From Francisella philomiragia subsp. philomiragia ATCC 25015 (GTDB lineage Bacteria > Pseudomonadota > Gammaproteobacteria > Francisellales > Francisellaceae), in the NCBI RefSeq assembly GCF_000156715.1, contig NZ_DS999316.1, positions 766,002 to 830,001 on the forward strand: a stretch of DNA of 64,000 bases. Direction: 5' to 3'. Of the stretch, positions 9,284-19,923 are shown in pieces. How positions within the stretch are numbered: position 1 is the first letter of the stretch; the number at the start of each line of letters is the position of its first letter. The notes beneath the pieces were generated by a model, which saw only the letters and a program-made list of their open reading frames with translations, ran no database searches and had not been told where the DNA came from. The position numbers were made by a program, and so were the translations under genes.

Positions 9284-10072
9284 TTATTTAAAAAAGTTTG
9301 CTAAACTGACAAAATCCTCCACGCTTAAATTTTCTGCTCTAAGCTTAGTATCTACAGGCAGAGCACTAGGATTTATATCAAATTCTTTTAATATACCCTT
9401 AAGATTATTATGCAGAGTTTTTCTGCGTTGCGCAAAGCTTTGTTTAACAATATTTTCAAAAAAAACATAATCATTAACAACCAACTTATCAACTTTAGGC
9501 TTAAGACGTAGAATTGCTGAGTCAACTTTGGGCTGAGGATAAAAAACTTCTGGAGGAATATTCAGTATCATACTACAATCAAAATGATATTGTAAAATTA
9601 CCGATAACCGACCATAAGTTTTCGAATTTGGTTGAGATATGATTCTCTCAACAACTTCTTTCTGTAACATAAAATGAGCATCAATAATTTTGTCACTTTG
9701 TTCAATTACTTTAAATAGTATTGGTGAAGAAATATTATAAGGTAAGTTACCAACAAGCTTTAACTTCTGTTGCGAATCAGCTCTTACAATATCCAAATCA
9801 AACTTTAAAAAATCTTCATTAAAGACTTTGGGTTCGCCATATTTTTGACAATTCTGTAACAAAGTATCGATGACACTAGCATCAAATTCAACAACATTAA
9901 CATTATCAGAGCATTTAAGTATATAGCGTGTCAATGCTCCCAGACCAGGACCTATTTCAAGCACTATATCATCTTTTTTAATATTTGCTAATTGAACTAT
10001 CTTTCTTATTATATTTTCATCTTGTAGAAAATTTTGACCTAATGATTTTTTAGCTTTTGTTTTATATTGCAT
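9284..10072 (-). CDS. rsmA: 16S rRNA (adenine(1518)-N6/adenine(1519)-N6)-dimethyltransferase
   Basis: RsmA (KsgA) dimethylates two adjacent adenines in the 3' hairpin of 16S rRNA, a late step in 30S assembly; its loss gives kasugamycin resistance. The 262-residue protein starts with [10 protein letters not shown]. The SAM-binding motif [13 protein letters not shown] follows, and then [13 protein letters not shown], the N-L-P-Y catalytic motif of N6-adenine methyltransferases. The gene starts one base after the surA stop region and precedes apaH. Confidence 0.96.
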   Translation of the reverse strand: MQYKTKAKKSLGQNFLQDENIIRKIVQLANIKKDDIVLEIGPGLGALTRYILKCSDNVNVVEFDASVIDTLLQNCQKYGEPKVFNEDFLKFDLDIVRADSQQKLKLVGNLPYNISSPILFKVIEQSDKIIDAHFMLQKEVVERIISQPNSKTYGRLSVILQYHFDCSMILNIPPEVFYPQPKVDSAILRLKPKVDKLVVNDYVFFENIVKQSFAQRRKTLHNNLKGILKEFDINPSALPVDTKLRAENLSVEDFVSLANFFK

Positions 10073-10073
10073 T

Positions 10074-11486
10074 TTAATAAAGTTCTGGTGTCTTTAAATC
10101 ATCTTCTAATATCTCAATGTATGCATCATCTTTCATTGAGGTTAACCACGTCTTATAGACTTCTTGAGCTTTCTCAGAAAAAATAGCTTCTAAAGCTTTT
10201 TGTTCTTTAAGCTCTTCTGCAGCGTCATGTTCTTTAACTTTTGTATATTTCATGATCATCCAAGTCTTAGGGTCTGCTTGAAAAGGCTCTGAAACCTCTC
10301 CCTCTTTCATTGTCTCTAGCTTTGCAAATGCTGCTGGTGGTATTGCTGGTGGACTATCCAACCTAGAAACCCATCTAAATTTACCATTAGCATGATCATA
10401 GTCCTGATTGTATTTCAAAGCCACCTTTGTAAAATCTTGACCACTTTCAATAGCAAGCCTTGCACGATCTAGAGAACTTTTAGCACCTTCCTCTGTCATA
10501 CCACCATCTAATTTTATTTCTATAGCATAAACATAATATTTAGTAACTTTCTTACTTAACATCGGCGCTTTCTCATCAATGTTATCAATATATATCATTT
10601 GTAACGTATGATTTACAATAAAAGGCTCTGACACTTGGTGCTCTTTCAAATCTTTGACATAGTCCCTATACATACTGGGTATTGAATCAAATTTTACTTG
10701 TTGACTGACAATACCACCATAAGTAGCATTAGGAGCTTGAGAAAATTGTTTAACAACTTCAGAAAAATCAATATATCCTTTGTTAACTGCAATTGCTAAC
10801 TTTTTAAATAAATCTATCTTCTTTTGTCGAGCTTTTTTTGAATCCGGCAAGGCTACAATAAGATTTTTTAGAGTATAAAGCTTAATAGGAGCCATTTCTC
10901 TATCAAATTGCTCTTGATGCTTCTTAATATACTTTTGAATTTCTTCTGGTGAAACATACACTTGTTGAGAGATTGCTTGTTGCTGTAGCTGACTAACCAT
11001 AAGCTGCTCTCTTATTCTTTTCTTATAACTTTCAAAAGACATGCCCGAAGCTTCAACATTTAATTTTAAAGATTCAACCGAAACACCGTTTTTTGCTGCG
11101 ATATCTTTTATTGCTGCATCAAGCTGTTGATTGGAAATTATTATATTATTTCGTTCAGCTAACTGTAACAATACACTCTGAGCAATTAAGTCTTGCAAAG
11201 CCTCTCTTCTAATTTGTAGTGAATCAGAGTGAAAGCTTGAATTTGGATTCATAGCTTCAAATTTTGCAACTTCTTGATCTAACTCAAAAGAAGTAATAGG
11301 TTTACTATTAACAATTGCCACTGTCTTGTTCACAAGATGCCTTTTATCTTCAGACATTTCTGACGAGTCTGATGGAGCACTAATACTCGAATCAAACGAG
11401 TTTTGAAACAAGCTAGAGGATATATCTGACAGACCGCTAGAGACTGTCAGCAATGTAATAACAACTGAAGTCAGCAACTTCTTCAT
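10074..11486 (-). CDS. surA: Periplasmic chaperone / peptidyl-prolyl isomerase SurA
   Basis: SurA escorts unfolded outer-membrane beta-barrels, including LptD, across the periplasm. I start it at MKKLLTSVV rather than the ATG six codons upstream. That start has GGGGAGAGGG about 8 nt before it, overlaps the lptD stop by one base (TAATG), and places a clean signal peptide at residues 1-20. The chaperone N-domain spans roughly residues 50-200. Two parvulin-type domains follow, near 200-310 and 320-430. The SurA C-terminal helix is present. About 470 residues is slightly longer than in E. coli. Confidence 0.93.
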   Translation of the reverse strand: MKKLLTSVVITLLTVSSGLSDISSSLFQNSFDSSISAPSDSSEMSEDKRHLVNKTVAIVNSKPITSFELDQEVAKFEAMNPNSSFHSDSLQIRREALQDLIAQSVLLQLAERNNIIISNQQLDAAIKDIAAKNGVSVESLKLNVEASGMSFESYKKRIREQLMVSQLQQQAISQQVYVSPEEIQKYIKKHQEQFDREMAPIKLYTLKNLIVALPDSKKARQKKIDLFKKLAIAVNKGYIDFSEVVKQFSQAPNATYGGIVSQQVKFDSIPSMYRDYVKDLKEHQVSEPFIVNHTLQMIYIDNIDEKAPMLSKKVTKYYVYAIEIKLDGGMTEEGAKSSLDRARLAIESGQDFTKVALKYNQDYDHANGKFRWVSRLDSPPAIPPAAFAKLETMKEGEVSEPFQADPKTWMIMKYTKVKEHDAAEELKEQKALEAIFSEKAQEVYKTWLTSMKDDAYIEILEDDLKTPELY

Positions 11487-14104
11487 TATATACCCTCTCC
11501 CCACTGACCTTCTTTATAGCCATTTATCTGTTGTAAACGTGAAGATAAATCACTAGTATTTCCAACTCCACCAAGACCTTTTAATTCAAACTCCAATAAA
11601 TAAGTTTGTGTCAAGTCAGCTAATTTCTGCGGGTTATTTGGATCTTCATTAGTATATGAGCTAGCTTGCCACATAGCCCTAACAGCCCAAGACTTAGCAT
11701 TATATTGAAGACCTGCGAATACGTTTGATATTTGCTGTTGCTTAAAATTATAGTTCCATAGTGCTGTAACACCCCAGTGATCCGTGATATTTAATAACGT
11801 TGATAAAGTTATAGTCTCTTGAGGTTGTGGAGTTTGTCCAGTATTGATTTGCTCTTGTGTAATAGAGTTCCAGTTATTTTCAATACTGTTATATGAAATA
11901 TTAAAAATATTCTCATTTTCATCTTTGTATGATAATTGGTAAACCTGATAGTCAAATTTCGATGTTTGTAATCTATAATTAATTTGTGCCGATAAATAAA
12001 TATTCTTTATTACTTGGAATTCAAAAGATGACATAATAGGAGAGAACATATCATTTGCATACTGATCCTCCATCTCAGGATATGGACATTTCGCATTACC
12101 TTGACATAGATTAACTTTTCTATCTGCAAAATATGCCATCTGCCCAATTTTAGCAGAGGCCAAAGTGCTCCCATCATCTTGGCTTGTAGTATATGTTTCT
12201 AAGGCATAAGTCAGCTGATTAGCATTATTAATTCTATCATAACCTGTAAATCTATTTACTTGGAACATCTGCATATACTGTTCATTCTGCATACTCGTAT
12301 CAAATATTGGAATATCGGTTTGATTCTGATACGGGATATAAGTATAGAATAATCTTGGCTTAATCGTTTGCGTATATGAACCACCTTCTGTTGTATAATC
12401 CCTATCAAAATATGCAGCTGCATCTATATTGAATATAGGTAAAACACTTGTAACCGTACTATTATTAAATTTAACTGTATCAGTTGCTTTTCTATCAAGT
12501 TGATAATAACGAATTGGCAACTCTAAAGAAGGATTAAGATAACCCCACTCATTATTAAAATTACCTTTAATTTTAGGTGATTCATAAGATCTAAAGCCAC
12601 TTACGTTAGTCCCTTCTGTTGGCGATACTGCAGGGTTTATTGCCCAAGGTGATTTATAGAAATATGTATTGAGCGTGTTCGCACTTAGAGTTACATAATC
12701 AGGTGTATAACCATCAGAAGTTACATTAAATTTCACTTCTGGTAGCTTGGCATAAGGTATGTTTGCTAAATCAATAGAAGGATTAACAACTCCATAATCT
12801 AGAACTGTTATTCCAGAATCAATATAATCATTATCATAATTTAAATCAAACTGTCTAGTAAGCAATGTTTTAGTAACTAAATTAACATTTCCTGCCGAGA
12901 AGTCATTATAGTAATTCTGATCACTGACATATTCATAGATAAGGTTTGTAGATAGAGTCCCATCTCCAAGTGCATAACTACCACTAGTAGTTATATCAAA
13001 TGCACCTCTCATCCTACCTTCTTTGAAGTCCCAAGGAACAATAGAGCCATCAAACTCTCCTTCAAAATATTTAGTCATATAACGGAATGTACCATTTTCC
13101 ATAATACCTCTTTCTGACCAAATAACGTTATTAAGTAAAAAATCATAGTTTGGTGCTAAATTAAAGTAGTATGGTACAGAAACTCCTATACCAGAATTAC
13201 TATTTTGAACAAATCCTGGGAACAAGAAACCTGATTTACGCTTATCGTTTATCGGATGGGAGAAATATGGTATGTACATCACAGGCACATCATCTATCTT
13301 GAAGAAACCGTTTTTAACGTACGCCATCTCAGTATTGGTATCGATATCAATATCACTACCAGTTATCTTCCAAGCATTGTCATATGGTCCTCCTGATGTG
13401 ATATAACCATCAGAAAGCATTAGATTACCATCTTCTTCTTTCTTAAGAGTTTTTGCATAGCCACGCAAGTAACCAGTAAAATTCTCTTTATCGTAAATCC
13501 TGGTATCAGGCATCTCACGAGCCATTCTAAAATAAGCTTCGCCAGTACTATAAGTGCCATTAGTCATATCAGAATCTAGCTCTTTAGTTCTAATTACAAT
13601 ACCTGTAGATGGTTGCTTAGCAATAACATCACCTGTCATAACCATTGATCTAATTGCACTATTATCACTCGTCAAATTTACTATGGCATTATTACCGTAC
13701 AATTCTTGATCACATTGAAGAACTTGAACATTACCAGAAGCAATTAATGTACCATCATTATCAAATTCTGAATTTTCATAACTAAGATCAGTCTTCTTTG
13801 AAGCACATAGCGCTTGGGTAAACTGTGGATCATTACTGTAATAACCTCCCACAAAAGTTTCTGGTTTTTTAACCCATGCAAGATCATCAGCAAGAGCTTT
13901 CTCTCTTTCTGCAGCACTAATCTCTTTATCAAAAACATCCTTAGGCTTTTCTGCTCTTTTACAGCTCCACTGGCCATCTACAATTTCACATTTCCAATCT
14001 TCTTTGATAGGGTTTTTACTAATAATCCGCGCAGCATGAGCTTGTACTGTAAACGCTACAGTACCTAAACATACTAGTAAATACCTGTGAATCCCCTTTA
14101 ACAT
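11486..14104 (-). CDS. lptD: LPS-assembly protein LptD
   Basis: LptD is the outer-membrane barrel that, with the lipoprotein LptE, inserts LPS in the outer leaflet. The 872-residue protein has a signal peptide (cleavage near QAHA-A at residue 24), an OstA-like periplasmic beta-jellyroll up to about residue 250, and a long aromatic-rich beta-barrel. Cysteines near residues 39 and 48 and pairs further on could form the family's disulfides. The surA gene for its own chaperone follows immediately. The start has AAGG six bases upstream. It heads the seven-gene run down to accC. Confidence 0.95.
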   Translation of the reverse strand: MLKGIHRYLLVCLGTVAFTVQAHAARIISKNPIKEDWKCEIVDGQWSCKRAEKPKDVFDKEISAAEREKALADDLAWVKKPETFVGGYYSNDPQFTQALCASKKTDLSYENSEFDNDGTLIASGNVQVLQCDQELYGNNAIVNLTSDNSAIRSMVMTGDVIAKQPSTGIVIRTKELDSDMTNGTYSTGEAYFRMAREMPDTRIYDKENFTGYLRGYAKTLKKEEDGNLMLSDGYITSGGPYDNAWKITGSDIDIDTNTEMAYVKNGFFKIDDVPVMYIPYFSHPINDKRKSGFLFPGFVQNSNSGIGVSVPYYFNLAPNYDFLLNNVIWSERGIMENGTFRYMTKYFEGEFDGSIVPWDFKEGRMRGAFDITTSGSYALGDGTLSTNLIYEYVSDQNYYNDFSAGNVNLVTKTLLTRQFDLNYDNDYIDSGITVLDYGVVNPSIDLANIPYAKLPEVKFNVTSDGYTPDYVTLSANTLNTYFYKSPWAINPAVSPTEGTNVSGFRSYESPKIKGNFNNEWGYLNPSLELPIRYYQLDRKATDTVKFNNSTVTSVLPIFNIDAAAYFDRDYTTEGGSYTQTIKPRLFYTYIPYQNQTDIPIFDTSMQNEQYMQMFQVNRFTGYDRINNANQLTYALETYTTSQDDGSTLASAKIGQMAYFADRKVNLCQGNAKCPYPEMEDQYANDMFSPIMSSFEFQVIKNIYLSAQINYRLQTSKFDYQVYQLSYKDENENIFNISYNSIENNWNSITQEQINTGQTPQPQETITLSTLLNITDHWGVTALWNYNFKQQQISNVFAGLQYNAKSWAVRAMWQASSYTNEDPNNPQKLADLTQTYLLEFELKGLGGVGNTSDLSSRLQQINGYKEGQWGEGI

Positions 14105-14131
14105 ATTTGACCTTTGAAAGCCTTAATTTTA

Positions 14132-14161
14132 TTGAGTTTTTAAAAATAACCGTGATATTAT
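14132..14161 (+). promoter_or_regulatory. Putative argS promoter
   Basis: TTGAGT (14132-14137), an 18-bp spacer and TATTAT (14156-14161) lie 74 bp before the chosen argS start. The presence of a promoter here argues against the 43-codon N-terminal extension that is open upstream of that start. Confidence 0.45.
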
Positions 14162-14185
14162 ATCTACATTTACTAATTTTTTCCA
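14157..14185 (-). promoter_or_regulatory. Putative lptD operon promoter
   Basis: On the minus strand a perfect TATAAT lies at 14157-14162, with TGGAAA as a poor -35 after 17 bp (14180-14185). Its -10 overlaps the plus-strand argS -10 by five bases, so the two divergent promoters would compete for polymerase. Confidence 0.4.
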
Positions 14186-14235
14186 TTTTTAATTTAAAGA
14201 CGGTAACTTCTAAAACAAAGAACTGGATTATCTCA

Positions 14236-15981
14236 ATGAATATAGAAAACCATTTATCAGACATATTTGCACAAGCATTTGAAAAGTTAGGATACTCTCA
14301 AAGTTTTGCTAAAGTTGTAACATCTACTCGTGAAGGTGTCGGCCACTTTCAATGCAATGGCGCGATGCCTCTAGCCAAATTTGCCAAAAAAGCACCTCTA
14401 GTAATAGCTCAAGAAATAATTGAACAAATTGAGAATGAAGATATTTTCTATAAGCTTGAGGTTGCAAAACCTGGATTTATAAATATATCTTTATCTAATA
14501 AGTTTCTAGCTGCTACAACTGATAAGTTTCTTAATTCATCTAAATTTGGTGTACAAGATAATACAAAGCCAAAAAAAGTAGTTTTAGATTTTGGTGGTCC
14601 AAACGTTGCTAAACCAATGCATGTTGGTCATATCAGATCAGCATTATTAGGCGATGCTCTCCAAAGATTACATAGATTCTACAATGATAATGTAATATCA
14701 GATGTGCATCTTGGTGACTGGGGTACTCAAATGGGTATGTTGATAGAAGAAATAAAACTAGAATCCCCTGATCTCGTGTACTTCGATGAAAACTATAATG
14801 GTGAATACCCTAAAGAATCTCCTGTAACAGTCCAAGAGTTAGCTGAAATATATCCAAGAGCTTCAAAAAGATGTAAATCTGATATCATCGAAATGGATAA
14901 AGCAAGACAGGCAACTTTTGAACTTCAACAAGGTCGCAAGGGTTATGTAGCTCTATGGCAACATTTTGTGAGAATATCTATAGAAGCTATTAAAAAAGAT
15001 TTTGATAGTTTAGATGTCCATTTTGACTTATGGCTCGGCGAAAGTGATGCAAATAAATTTGTAGACGAAATGATCGCATATTTTAAGACAAATAAATTCA
15101 TATATGAAGATGAAGGAGCATGGGTCATTGACACCAATAAAGAAGGTGTTCCTCCACTTATAGTCATCAAAAAAGATGGTGGTGTAATGTATGGCACGAC
15201 CGATCTTGCGACACTATGGCAGCGTGCTAAAGATTTAAACCCTGATGAAATAATTTATGTGGTGGATAAAAGACAATCCCTTCACTTTAAACAAGTGTTT
15301 AGTGTTGCTAAGAGAACAAAAGTAGTTAGTGAAGAATGTAAACTTAAGCATGTTGCATTTGGCACCGTCAATGGAAAAGATGGTCGTCCATTTAAAACAC
15401 GTGAAGGTGGCGTAATGCATCTTTCAGATCTAATATCTCAAGCAAAAAATTATGCTCATAAAAGAATGCCTGATGAGAATGATGAGAATATTACTAATCA
15501 AATCGCTATGGCAACTATTAAGTTTGGTGATTTGGTTAACAACTACGCTAATGACTATATTTTTGACTTAGAGAAGTTTGCACAGTACGAAGGTAAAACT
15601 GGTCCATATCTACTATATACAACAGTTAGAGCAAAAGCTATTTTGAGAAAAGTCTTCGGAGATAATTATGACATCAACTCTCTAGCTAAAGAATACAGAA
15701 TAACAAAAGCAGATAATGAGCACGAAGAAAAACTACAATTACAATTGATACAATTCCCAATTGCAGTATCTCGTGCTTATGAGAATTCTCAGCCTCATCA
15801 CATTTGTGAATATGCATACTCTCTTGCTAATAGCTTTAACAGATTTTATGTAAATTGTCCCATTATGAATCTTAACGATGAGCAACTAAAAAAATCAAGA
15901 ATCGCACTATGTATGGCAACAGTAAAAGCCATGACTATAGCAACAGATTTATTAGGAATTTCTATTCCTGAGAGAATGTAG
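14236..15981 (+). CDS. argS: Arginyl-tRNA synthetase
   Basis: ArgRS charges tRNA-Arg. I start it at [11 protein letters not shown], giving 581 residues, the usual class length. The frame stays open for 43 more codons upstream, but those encode a hydrophobic stretch unlike any ArgRS N-terminus and overlap the promoter region. The N-terminal Add-1 domain is followed by the class I signature [15 protein letters not shown] (HVGH at residues 129-132). [12 protein letters not shown] stands in the KMSKS position, as is common in ArgRS. The C-terminal part is the DALR anticodon-binding domain. It is divergent from lptD. Confidence 0.95.
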   Translation: MNIENHLSDIFAQAFEKLGYSQSFAKVVTSTREGVGHFQCNGAMPLAKFAKKAPLVIAQEIIEQIENEDIFYKLEVAKPGFINISLSNKFLAATTDKFLNSSKFGVQDNTKPKKVVLDFGGPNVAKPMHVGHIRSALLGDALQRLHRFYNDNVISDVHLGDWGTQMGMLIEEIKLESPDLVYFDENYNGEYPKESPVTVQELAEIYPRASKRCKSDIIEMDKARQATFELQQGRKGYVALWQHFVRISIEAIKKDFDSLDVHFDLWLGESDANKFVDEMIAYFKTNKFIYEDEGAWVIDTNKEGVPPLIVIKKDGGVMYGTTDLATLWQRAKDLNPDEIIYVVDKRQSLHFKQVFSVAKRTKVVSEECKLKHVAFGTVNGKDGRPFKTREGGVMHLSDLISQAKNYAHKRMPDENDENITNQIAMATIKFGDLVNNYANDYIFDLEKFAQYEGKTGPYLLYTTVRAKAILRKVFGDNYDINSLAKEYRITKADNEHEEKLQLQLIQFPIAVSRAYENSQPHHICEYAYSLANSFNRFYVNCPIMNLNDEQLKKSRIALCMATVKAMTIATDLLGISIPERM

Positions 15982-16065
15982 AGATAAATAACTACTTTAA
16001 TCCTACCAAATTTAACTTTAATTTCTACTTTAAGACTCAGTTAGAAATTAATTGGAAACTAGCTT

Positions 16066-17517
16066 ATGTTAAAAATCTTTGAACAGCCCAAGGCCTTTTA
16101 TACCATCTTTATGTTAGAAATATGGGAGCGATTTGGCTATCAAGCTCTCGTTGCTATTTTAGTTGTTTATCTACAACGTGGTAGCATTCAATTAAGCGAA
16201 AGTTCGGCAATTGCAACTTATGCTGCATTCGCAGCACTGGTATATGCGTTTATAGTATTAGGTGGCTATATTGGCGATGCAATCCTAGGAGCAAAAAGAA
16301 CAATCGTTCTAGGACTTATTGTCTTACTAAGTGGATATGCACTATTGACAATAGGAGATAAAGAGTCAACATTATGGGGACTTTCTTTTATATGTGTCGG
16401 TACAGGCTTATTTAAATCAAACCCTACAAGCCTACTATCAAAATGTTATGAAAAAAGTGACTCCGGACAAATCAGTAATGCTTTCACTCTTTTTTATATG
16501 GCTATAAATTTAGGCTCATTACTTGGTAGCTTAGCGATTCCAACTATTGCAAAGCATTATGGTTACTCTGCAAGTTTTGTAGTTATCTCTATAGCTTTGA
16601 TCTTTGCTATAGCAACTTTTGTAGGCTTTGGTTTTACGATGAAACACATCTCTACTCACGCAGGTGCCAAAAAGCTTAGATTAAGTTATTTATTCTGGGT
16701 AATAATAGGGGTGATTGCTATGATATATATAGTCAAGGCTCTACTTGCATATTTATTCTTAGCAAAATTAATAGTTATTTTGAGCTTTATTGCTTGTCTA
16801 CTTATCTATATATATCTAGCATTTTTATACAAAAAGGATGGATACTTCTATAAGATGATGCTTGCGCTGATACTAATGTGTGAGGCTATAGTATATAAGA
16901 TATCATACATACAGATGGCATCATCTATAAACTTGTTTACTATCAAAAATACAGATCATTCAATTTTAGGATTTATAATAGCACCGGAGACATTCCAAGC
17001 ACTTAATCCTTTCTGGATATTTGTTTTAAGTCCAATCTTAGCGATGTACTATGTACACTCTAATAACACAAAGTTTAGCTTAAATGTATATAGCAAATTC
17101 TCTACTGGGTTACTTGTAATAGGCCTATCTTTCATACTACTGTATATTTCTAAATTTACAGCTCATAGTGGTGTAATCTCATCATACTGGCTATTTGGTA
17201 GTTATGCTCTTCAAGCACTAGGAGAACTACTAATATCCGCTATTGGGTTATCTATGTTTAGCAGACTTGCTCCAGCTAAGGTTAATGGATTTATGATAGG
17301 AGTTTGGTGGGTATTCTTGGCATTTGCTTCGATTTTAGGTGGATTAGTTGCTCAATTAACTGCTATCAGTAAACAACAAGTATCTTCAGAAACCCTCACC
17401 CTATCTCTAAATACCTATACCAGCCTTTTCTTAATGATTGGAATTGCTATAGTAATTGTTTCATTTATATCTTTTGGTCTTTCGCCATTTAAAAGGAAAC
17501 TTATTAATCAACAGTAA
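16066..17517 (+). CDS. POT-family proton-dependent peptide transporter (copy 1)
   Basis: This is an inner-membrane protein of 483 residues with about 12-14 helices, importing di- or tripeptides with protons. The family signature ExxERF is seen as EIWERFGYQ near residue 20. GGYIGDAILGAKRTIVLG (about 67-84) and the FYMAINLGSLLG helix are further POT hallmarks. It lies 84 bp after argS on the same strand, with no clear terminator between them. A second POT gene occurs at 35271-36695; the two are clearly related but divergent. Francisella typically carries several, matching its peptide-rich intracellular niche. Confidence 0.9.
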   Translation: MLKIFEQPKAFYTIFMLEIWERFGYQALVAILVVYLQRGSIQLSESSAIATYAAFAALVYAFIVLGGYIGDAILGAKRTIVLGLIVLLSGYALLTIGDKESTLWGLSFICVGTGLFKSNPTSLLSKCYEKSDSGQISNAFTLFYMAINLGSLLGSLAIPTIAKHYGYSASFVVISIALIFAIATFVGFGFTMKHISTHAGAKKLRLSYLFWVIIGVIAMIYIVKALLAYLFLAKLIVILSFIACLLIYIYLAFLYKKDGYFYKMMLALILMCEAIVYKISYIQMASSINLFTIKNTDHSILGFIIAPETFQALNPFWIFVLSPILAMYYVHSNNTKFSLNVYSKFSTGLLVIGLSFILLYISKFTAHSGVISSYWLFGSYALQALGELLISAIGLSMFSRLAPAKVNGFMIGVWWVFLAFASILGGLVAQLTAISKQQVSSETLTLSLNTYTSLFLMIGIAIVIVSFISFGLSPFKRKLINQQ

Positions 17518-17529
17518 TCATCTAAATTA

Positions 17530-18588
17530 TTAAAAACGATCAAATAATTTTTGGATCTGATTTACGTTGTCTGTTTTTAGCAAACATAACTGGAGAAATA
17601 TTCTCGCTTTCTCTGGTGAAAGAGTTCCTGACGATACAAGATCAAACTTATCATCCAGATTATTATAATTATGTGTAATCTGACCAGAACCTACATAACT
17701 TGAGCGTACAACAACTATACCTTTAGCTCTTGCTTTCTTGAGAAAATCAGCCTGATTAGATGGAATATTACCATCACCAAGTCCTGCAAGAACAATACCC
17801 TTTAAATCTTTAATTTCTAAAAGACTATCTAAAAATTCTAAAGACACATCAGGTGATTCAAAAACAACCTCAACATGAGGCAATGCTTTTATTTTCTCTA
17901 GATCATCTACAGATACAACATTTCCCACATATTTAGGAGTTTGATAATAGCTAACACTACTAGGAGTTACAGTACCTAATTTCCCATAATTTAATGCTTT
18001 AAAAGCATCAACATTCGTTGTATTAGTTTTAGAAACATCGTTAGCAGTTAAGATCTCTTCATTCATAACTACTAATACACCTTTATCTAAAGATTGTTTA
18101 TCAACCGCAACCAATAACGCATCATAAAGATTCATAAGAGCATCACTGCTTAAAGCTGTAAATGCCCGCATTGCGCCTACTAGGACAACTGGTTTTTTAA
18201 CATCTAAAACTTGATTTAAAAAGAAGGCTGTTTGCACCATGCTATCGGTACCATGAGTAATTATCACTGCATCAACATTAGAATTATCTAATAATTTTTG
18301 TATATGCTCAGCTAGCTTAATCCGCATTGCCATAGTCATATCTACACTATCAATATTATAAAACTGTTCAGATTTTATATTTGCTATTCTACTAATCGCT
18401 GGTACTTGCTCAACAATATCATCAATAGACAAACTTCCAGCTTTATATACAGAATCCGTTGATGATTTAGCAACCCCTGCGATCGTACCCCCTGTAGCAA
18501 CAATATATACATTAGGCAGAGCTACTCCCATAGCAACTGTTACAAAACAAATTGATAAAATAAATATAATTTTTTTAATATTTGCCAT
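17530..18588 (-). CDS. ansB: L-asparaginase, periplasmic type II
   Basis: The enzyme hydrolyses asparagine (and perhaps glutamine) to the acid and ammonia. The 352-residue protein has an N-terminal signal peptide (hydrophobic residues 5-23, ending near GVALP), so it is probably exported. The catalytic threonines lie in VATGGTIAG (residues 30-38) and THGTDSMVQTA (110-120), and VLVGAMR follows near 135. This two-motif pattern defines the bacterial type I/II asparaginase fold. It ends 12 bp from the convergent POT gene. The upstream gap of 109 bp to trmL contains a small hairpin. Confidence 0.92.
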   Translation of the reverse strand: MANIKKIIFILSICFVTVAMGVALPNVYIVATGGTIAGVAKSSTDSVYKAGSLSIDDIVEQVPAISRIANIKSEQFYNIDSVDMTMAMRIKLAEHIQKLLDNSNVDAVIITHGTDSMVQTAFFLNQVLDVKKPVVLVGAMRAFTALSSDALMNLYDALLVAVDKQSLDKGVLVVMNEEILTANDVSKTNTTNVDAFKALNYGKLGTVTPSSVSYYQTPKYVGNVVSVDDLEKIKALPHVEVVFESPDVSLEFLDSLLEIKDLKGIVLAGLGDGNIPSNQADFLKKARAKGIVVVRSSYVGSGQITHNYNNLDDKFDLVSSGTLSPEKARIFLQLCLLKTDNVNQIQKLFDRF

Positions 18589-18665
18589 AATGCCAGTAGA
18601 CTGAAGTTAATCTACAGAAATTAAATCATAATTTTGAAATAACTCAACAAGAATTATATTAGGCA

Positions 18666-18682
18666 AGTAAGTAATGCTTACT
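18666..18682 (-). other. Small hairpin in the trmL-ansB gap
   Basis: AGTAAG-TAATG-CTTACT forms a 6-bp stem with a 5-nt loop, 15 bases past the trmL stop. No run of T follows, so it is a weak candidate terminator. The rest of the 109-bp gap probably holds the ansB promoter. Confidence 0.3.
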
Positions 18683-18697
18683 CGATAAGGATAAATT

Positions 18698-19165
18698 TTA
18701 TAAGAGACCTAATTTATCAAAGCCTATATTGTTTAACGCTCCATACAAAATCACTGCTACTGAATTTGATAAATTAAGACTACGACTATTTTTGTGCATC
18801 GGAATTTTCAGCTGTGTTTTTTCAAGCAATTTTAAAACGTCGATCGGCAATCCTCTTGTCTCAGGTCCAAAAAGTAAAATATCATCATAATTAAAATTTA
18901 CTTGATGATAATATTGTTTCGCTTTAGTTGTACACGCCCAAATCTTATTTTGTTTATTTTTCTGATAAAACTCATCAAAATTTTTATAAATCTTAAGATC
19001 GGCAAACTCATGATAATCAAGACCTGCTCTTCTAAGTTGCTTGTCTTCTAATTTAAATCCTAATGGTTCTATCAAATGTAACTTAGCGCCAACATTTGCA
19101 CACAACCTGATTATATTACCGGTATTTGGTGGAATCTCAGGCTCGTATAAAGCAATATTTATCAT
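18698..19165 (-). CDS. trmL: tRNA (cytidine/uridine-34 2'-O)-methyltransferase TrmL
   Basis: TrmL methylates the 2'-OH of the wobble nucleotide in certain tRNA-Leu species. The 155-residue protein is a minimal SPOUT methyltransferase. NIALYEPEIPPNTGNIIRLC at residues 3-22 is motif 1, LLFGPETRGLP motif 2, and PMHKNSRSLNLSNSVAVILY motif 3, the knotted SAM site. It starts 2 bp after the stop of the upstream lipoprotein gene, so the two are likely one transcript. Confidence 0.94.
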   Translation of the reverse strand: MINIALYEPEIPPNTGNIIRLCANVGAKLHLIEPLGFKLEDKQLRRAGLDYHEFADLKIYKNFDEFYQKNKQNKIWACTTKAKQYYHQVNFNYDDILLFGPETRGLPIDVLKLLEKTQLKIPMHKNSRSLNLSNSVAVILYGALNNIGFDKLGLL

Positions 19166-19167
19166 TT

Positions 19168-19857
19168 TTATATATCTACATCATTATTTAAAAAGTTATC
19201 AAACTCATCTTGTTTCGCTTTTTTTGCTGCTTTTTTATTTGAATGATAGCTCTCTGCTCGTGTTATAAAATCTTTATTCATAATTTTTTGCAAATATTCA
19301 GGATCAAGTAAAAATGGTTTGTTAGGTGTTTTTTGTTTTTTCATAGCTTCAGGAATTCTAACAGAATACAAGACTAAAATATCGTCATTATTCTCTATAA
19401 CAACTAAGTTAGCTTCAAGATTATATTTCTGATTAACTAAATGATACTCCTTATGATTATCAATATCGATTTGCTTCACAGGTTTAACTTCATAATTAAT
19501 TTTAACTGCTTTTCTAATAATTTTTTTGTTTGTTTCTTTCAAGTATTTTAGAAACTTCTGTTTATGCTTTATAACTTTATGTTCAGCAGCTATCATTTTA
19601 GGAAGAACATTGTCAAGAAAGTATTTTGTCTCACTTTCATCCAACGCAAAACAAGTACCAGACTCTTCTGATTTATAAAAACACCCTTTCGTATCAATAA
19701 ATAGATAAAGCTTTTCTGTCTTATCATAATAAATATGATAATCACTCAAAGACTTAGGATGTCCCAAATAAACAAACTCATCTTGTGAAATTATTGCGCA
19801 TGAAGAGATAATTAATAAAAAAAATACAACTGAAATCAAACTAAGTTTTTTTTTCAC
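19168..19857 (-). CDS. Predicted lipoprotein of unknown function
   Basis: I do not recognise the family. The N-terminus MKKKLSLISVVFFLLIISSC has a charged start, a hydrophobic core and an ISSC lipobox, so Cys20 is the predicted lipidated residue. The mature part (about 210 residues) is lysine-rich and hydrophilic, with three further cysteines near residues 59-69 (KGCFYKSEESGTC). No transmembrane segment follows. The start codon is GTG. It lies between hemB and trmL in the sspA-to-trmL run. The basic C-terminal segment (SNKKAAKKAKQDE) is notable. Confidence 0.75.
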   Translation of the reverse strand: MKKKLSLISVVFFLLIISSCAIISQDEFVYLGHPKSLSDYHIYYDKTEKLYLFIDTKGCFYKSEESGTCFALDESETKYFLDNVLPKMIAAEHKVIKHKQKFLKYLKETNKKIIRKAVKINYEVKPVKQIDIDNHKEYHLVNQKYNLEANLVVIENNDDILVLYSVRIPEAMKKQKTPNKPFLLDPEYLQKIMNKDFITRAESYHSNKKAAKKAKQDEFDNFLNNDVDI

Positions 19858-19923
19858 TGTAACGATACCTAAAATAATCTTATAGTTTCGATTCTATATT
19901 ATTTTAAAATTTTTTGATAGTTC

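Noticed and set aside
11487-11504. surA start six codons further upstream
   Set aside because: It would put Gly-Arg before the signal peptide, extend into lptD and place the strong GGGGAGAGGG ribosome site inside the coding region.
13744-14068. Two alternative open frames at the 5' end of lptD, one on each strand
   Set aside because: Both lie inside lptD, which has a signal peptide and conserved cysteines in its own frame; neither resembles a known protein.
14107-14235. Upstream extension of argS by 43 codons
   Set aside because: It encodes a hydrophobic stretch not found in ArgRS, contains the likely promoters, and the downstream ATG gives the standard 581-residue length.
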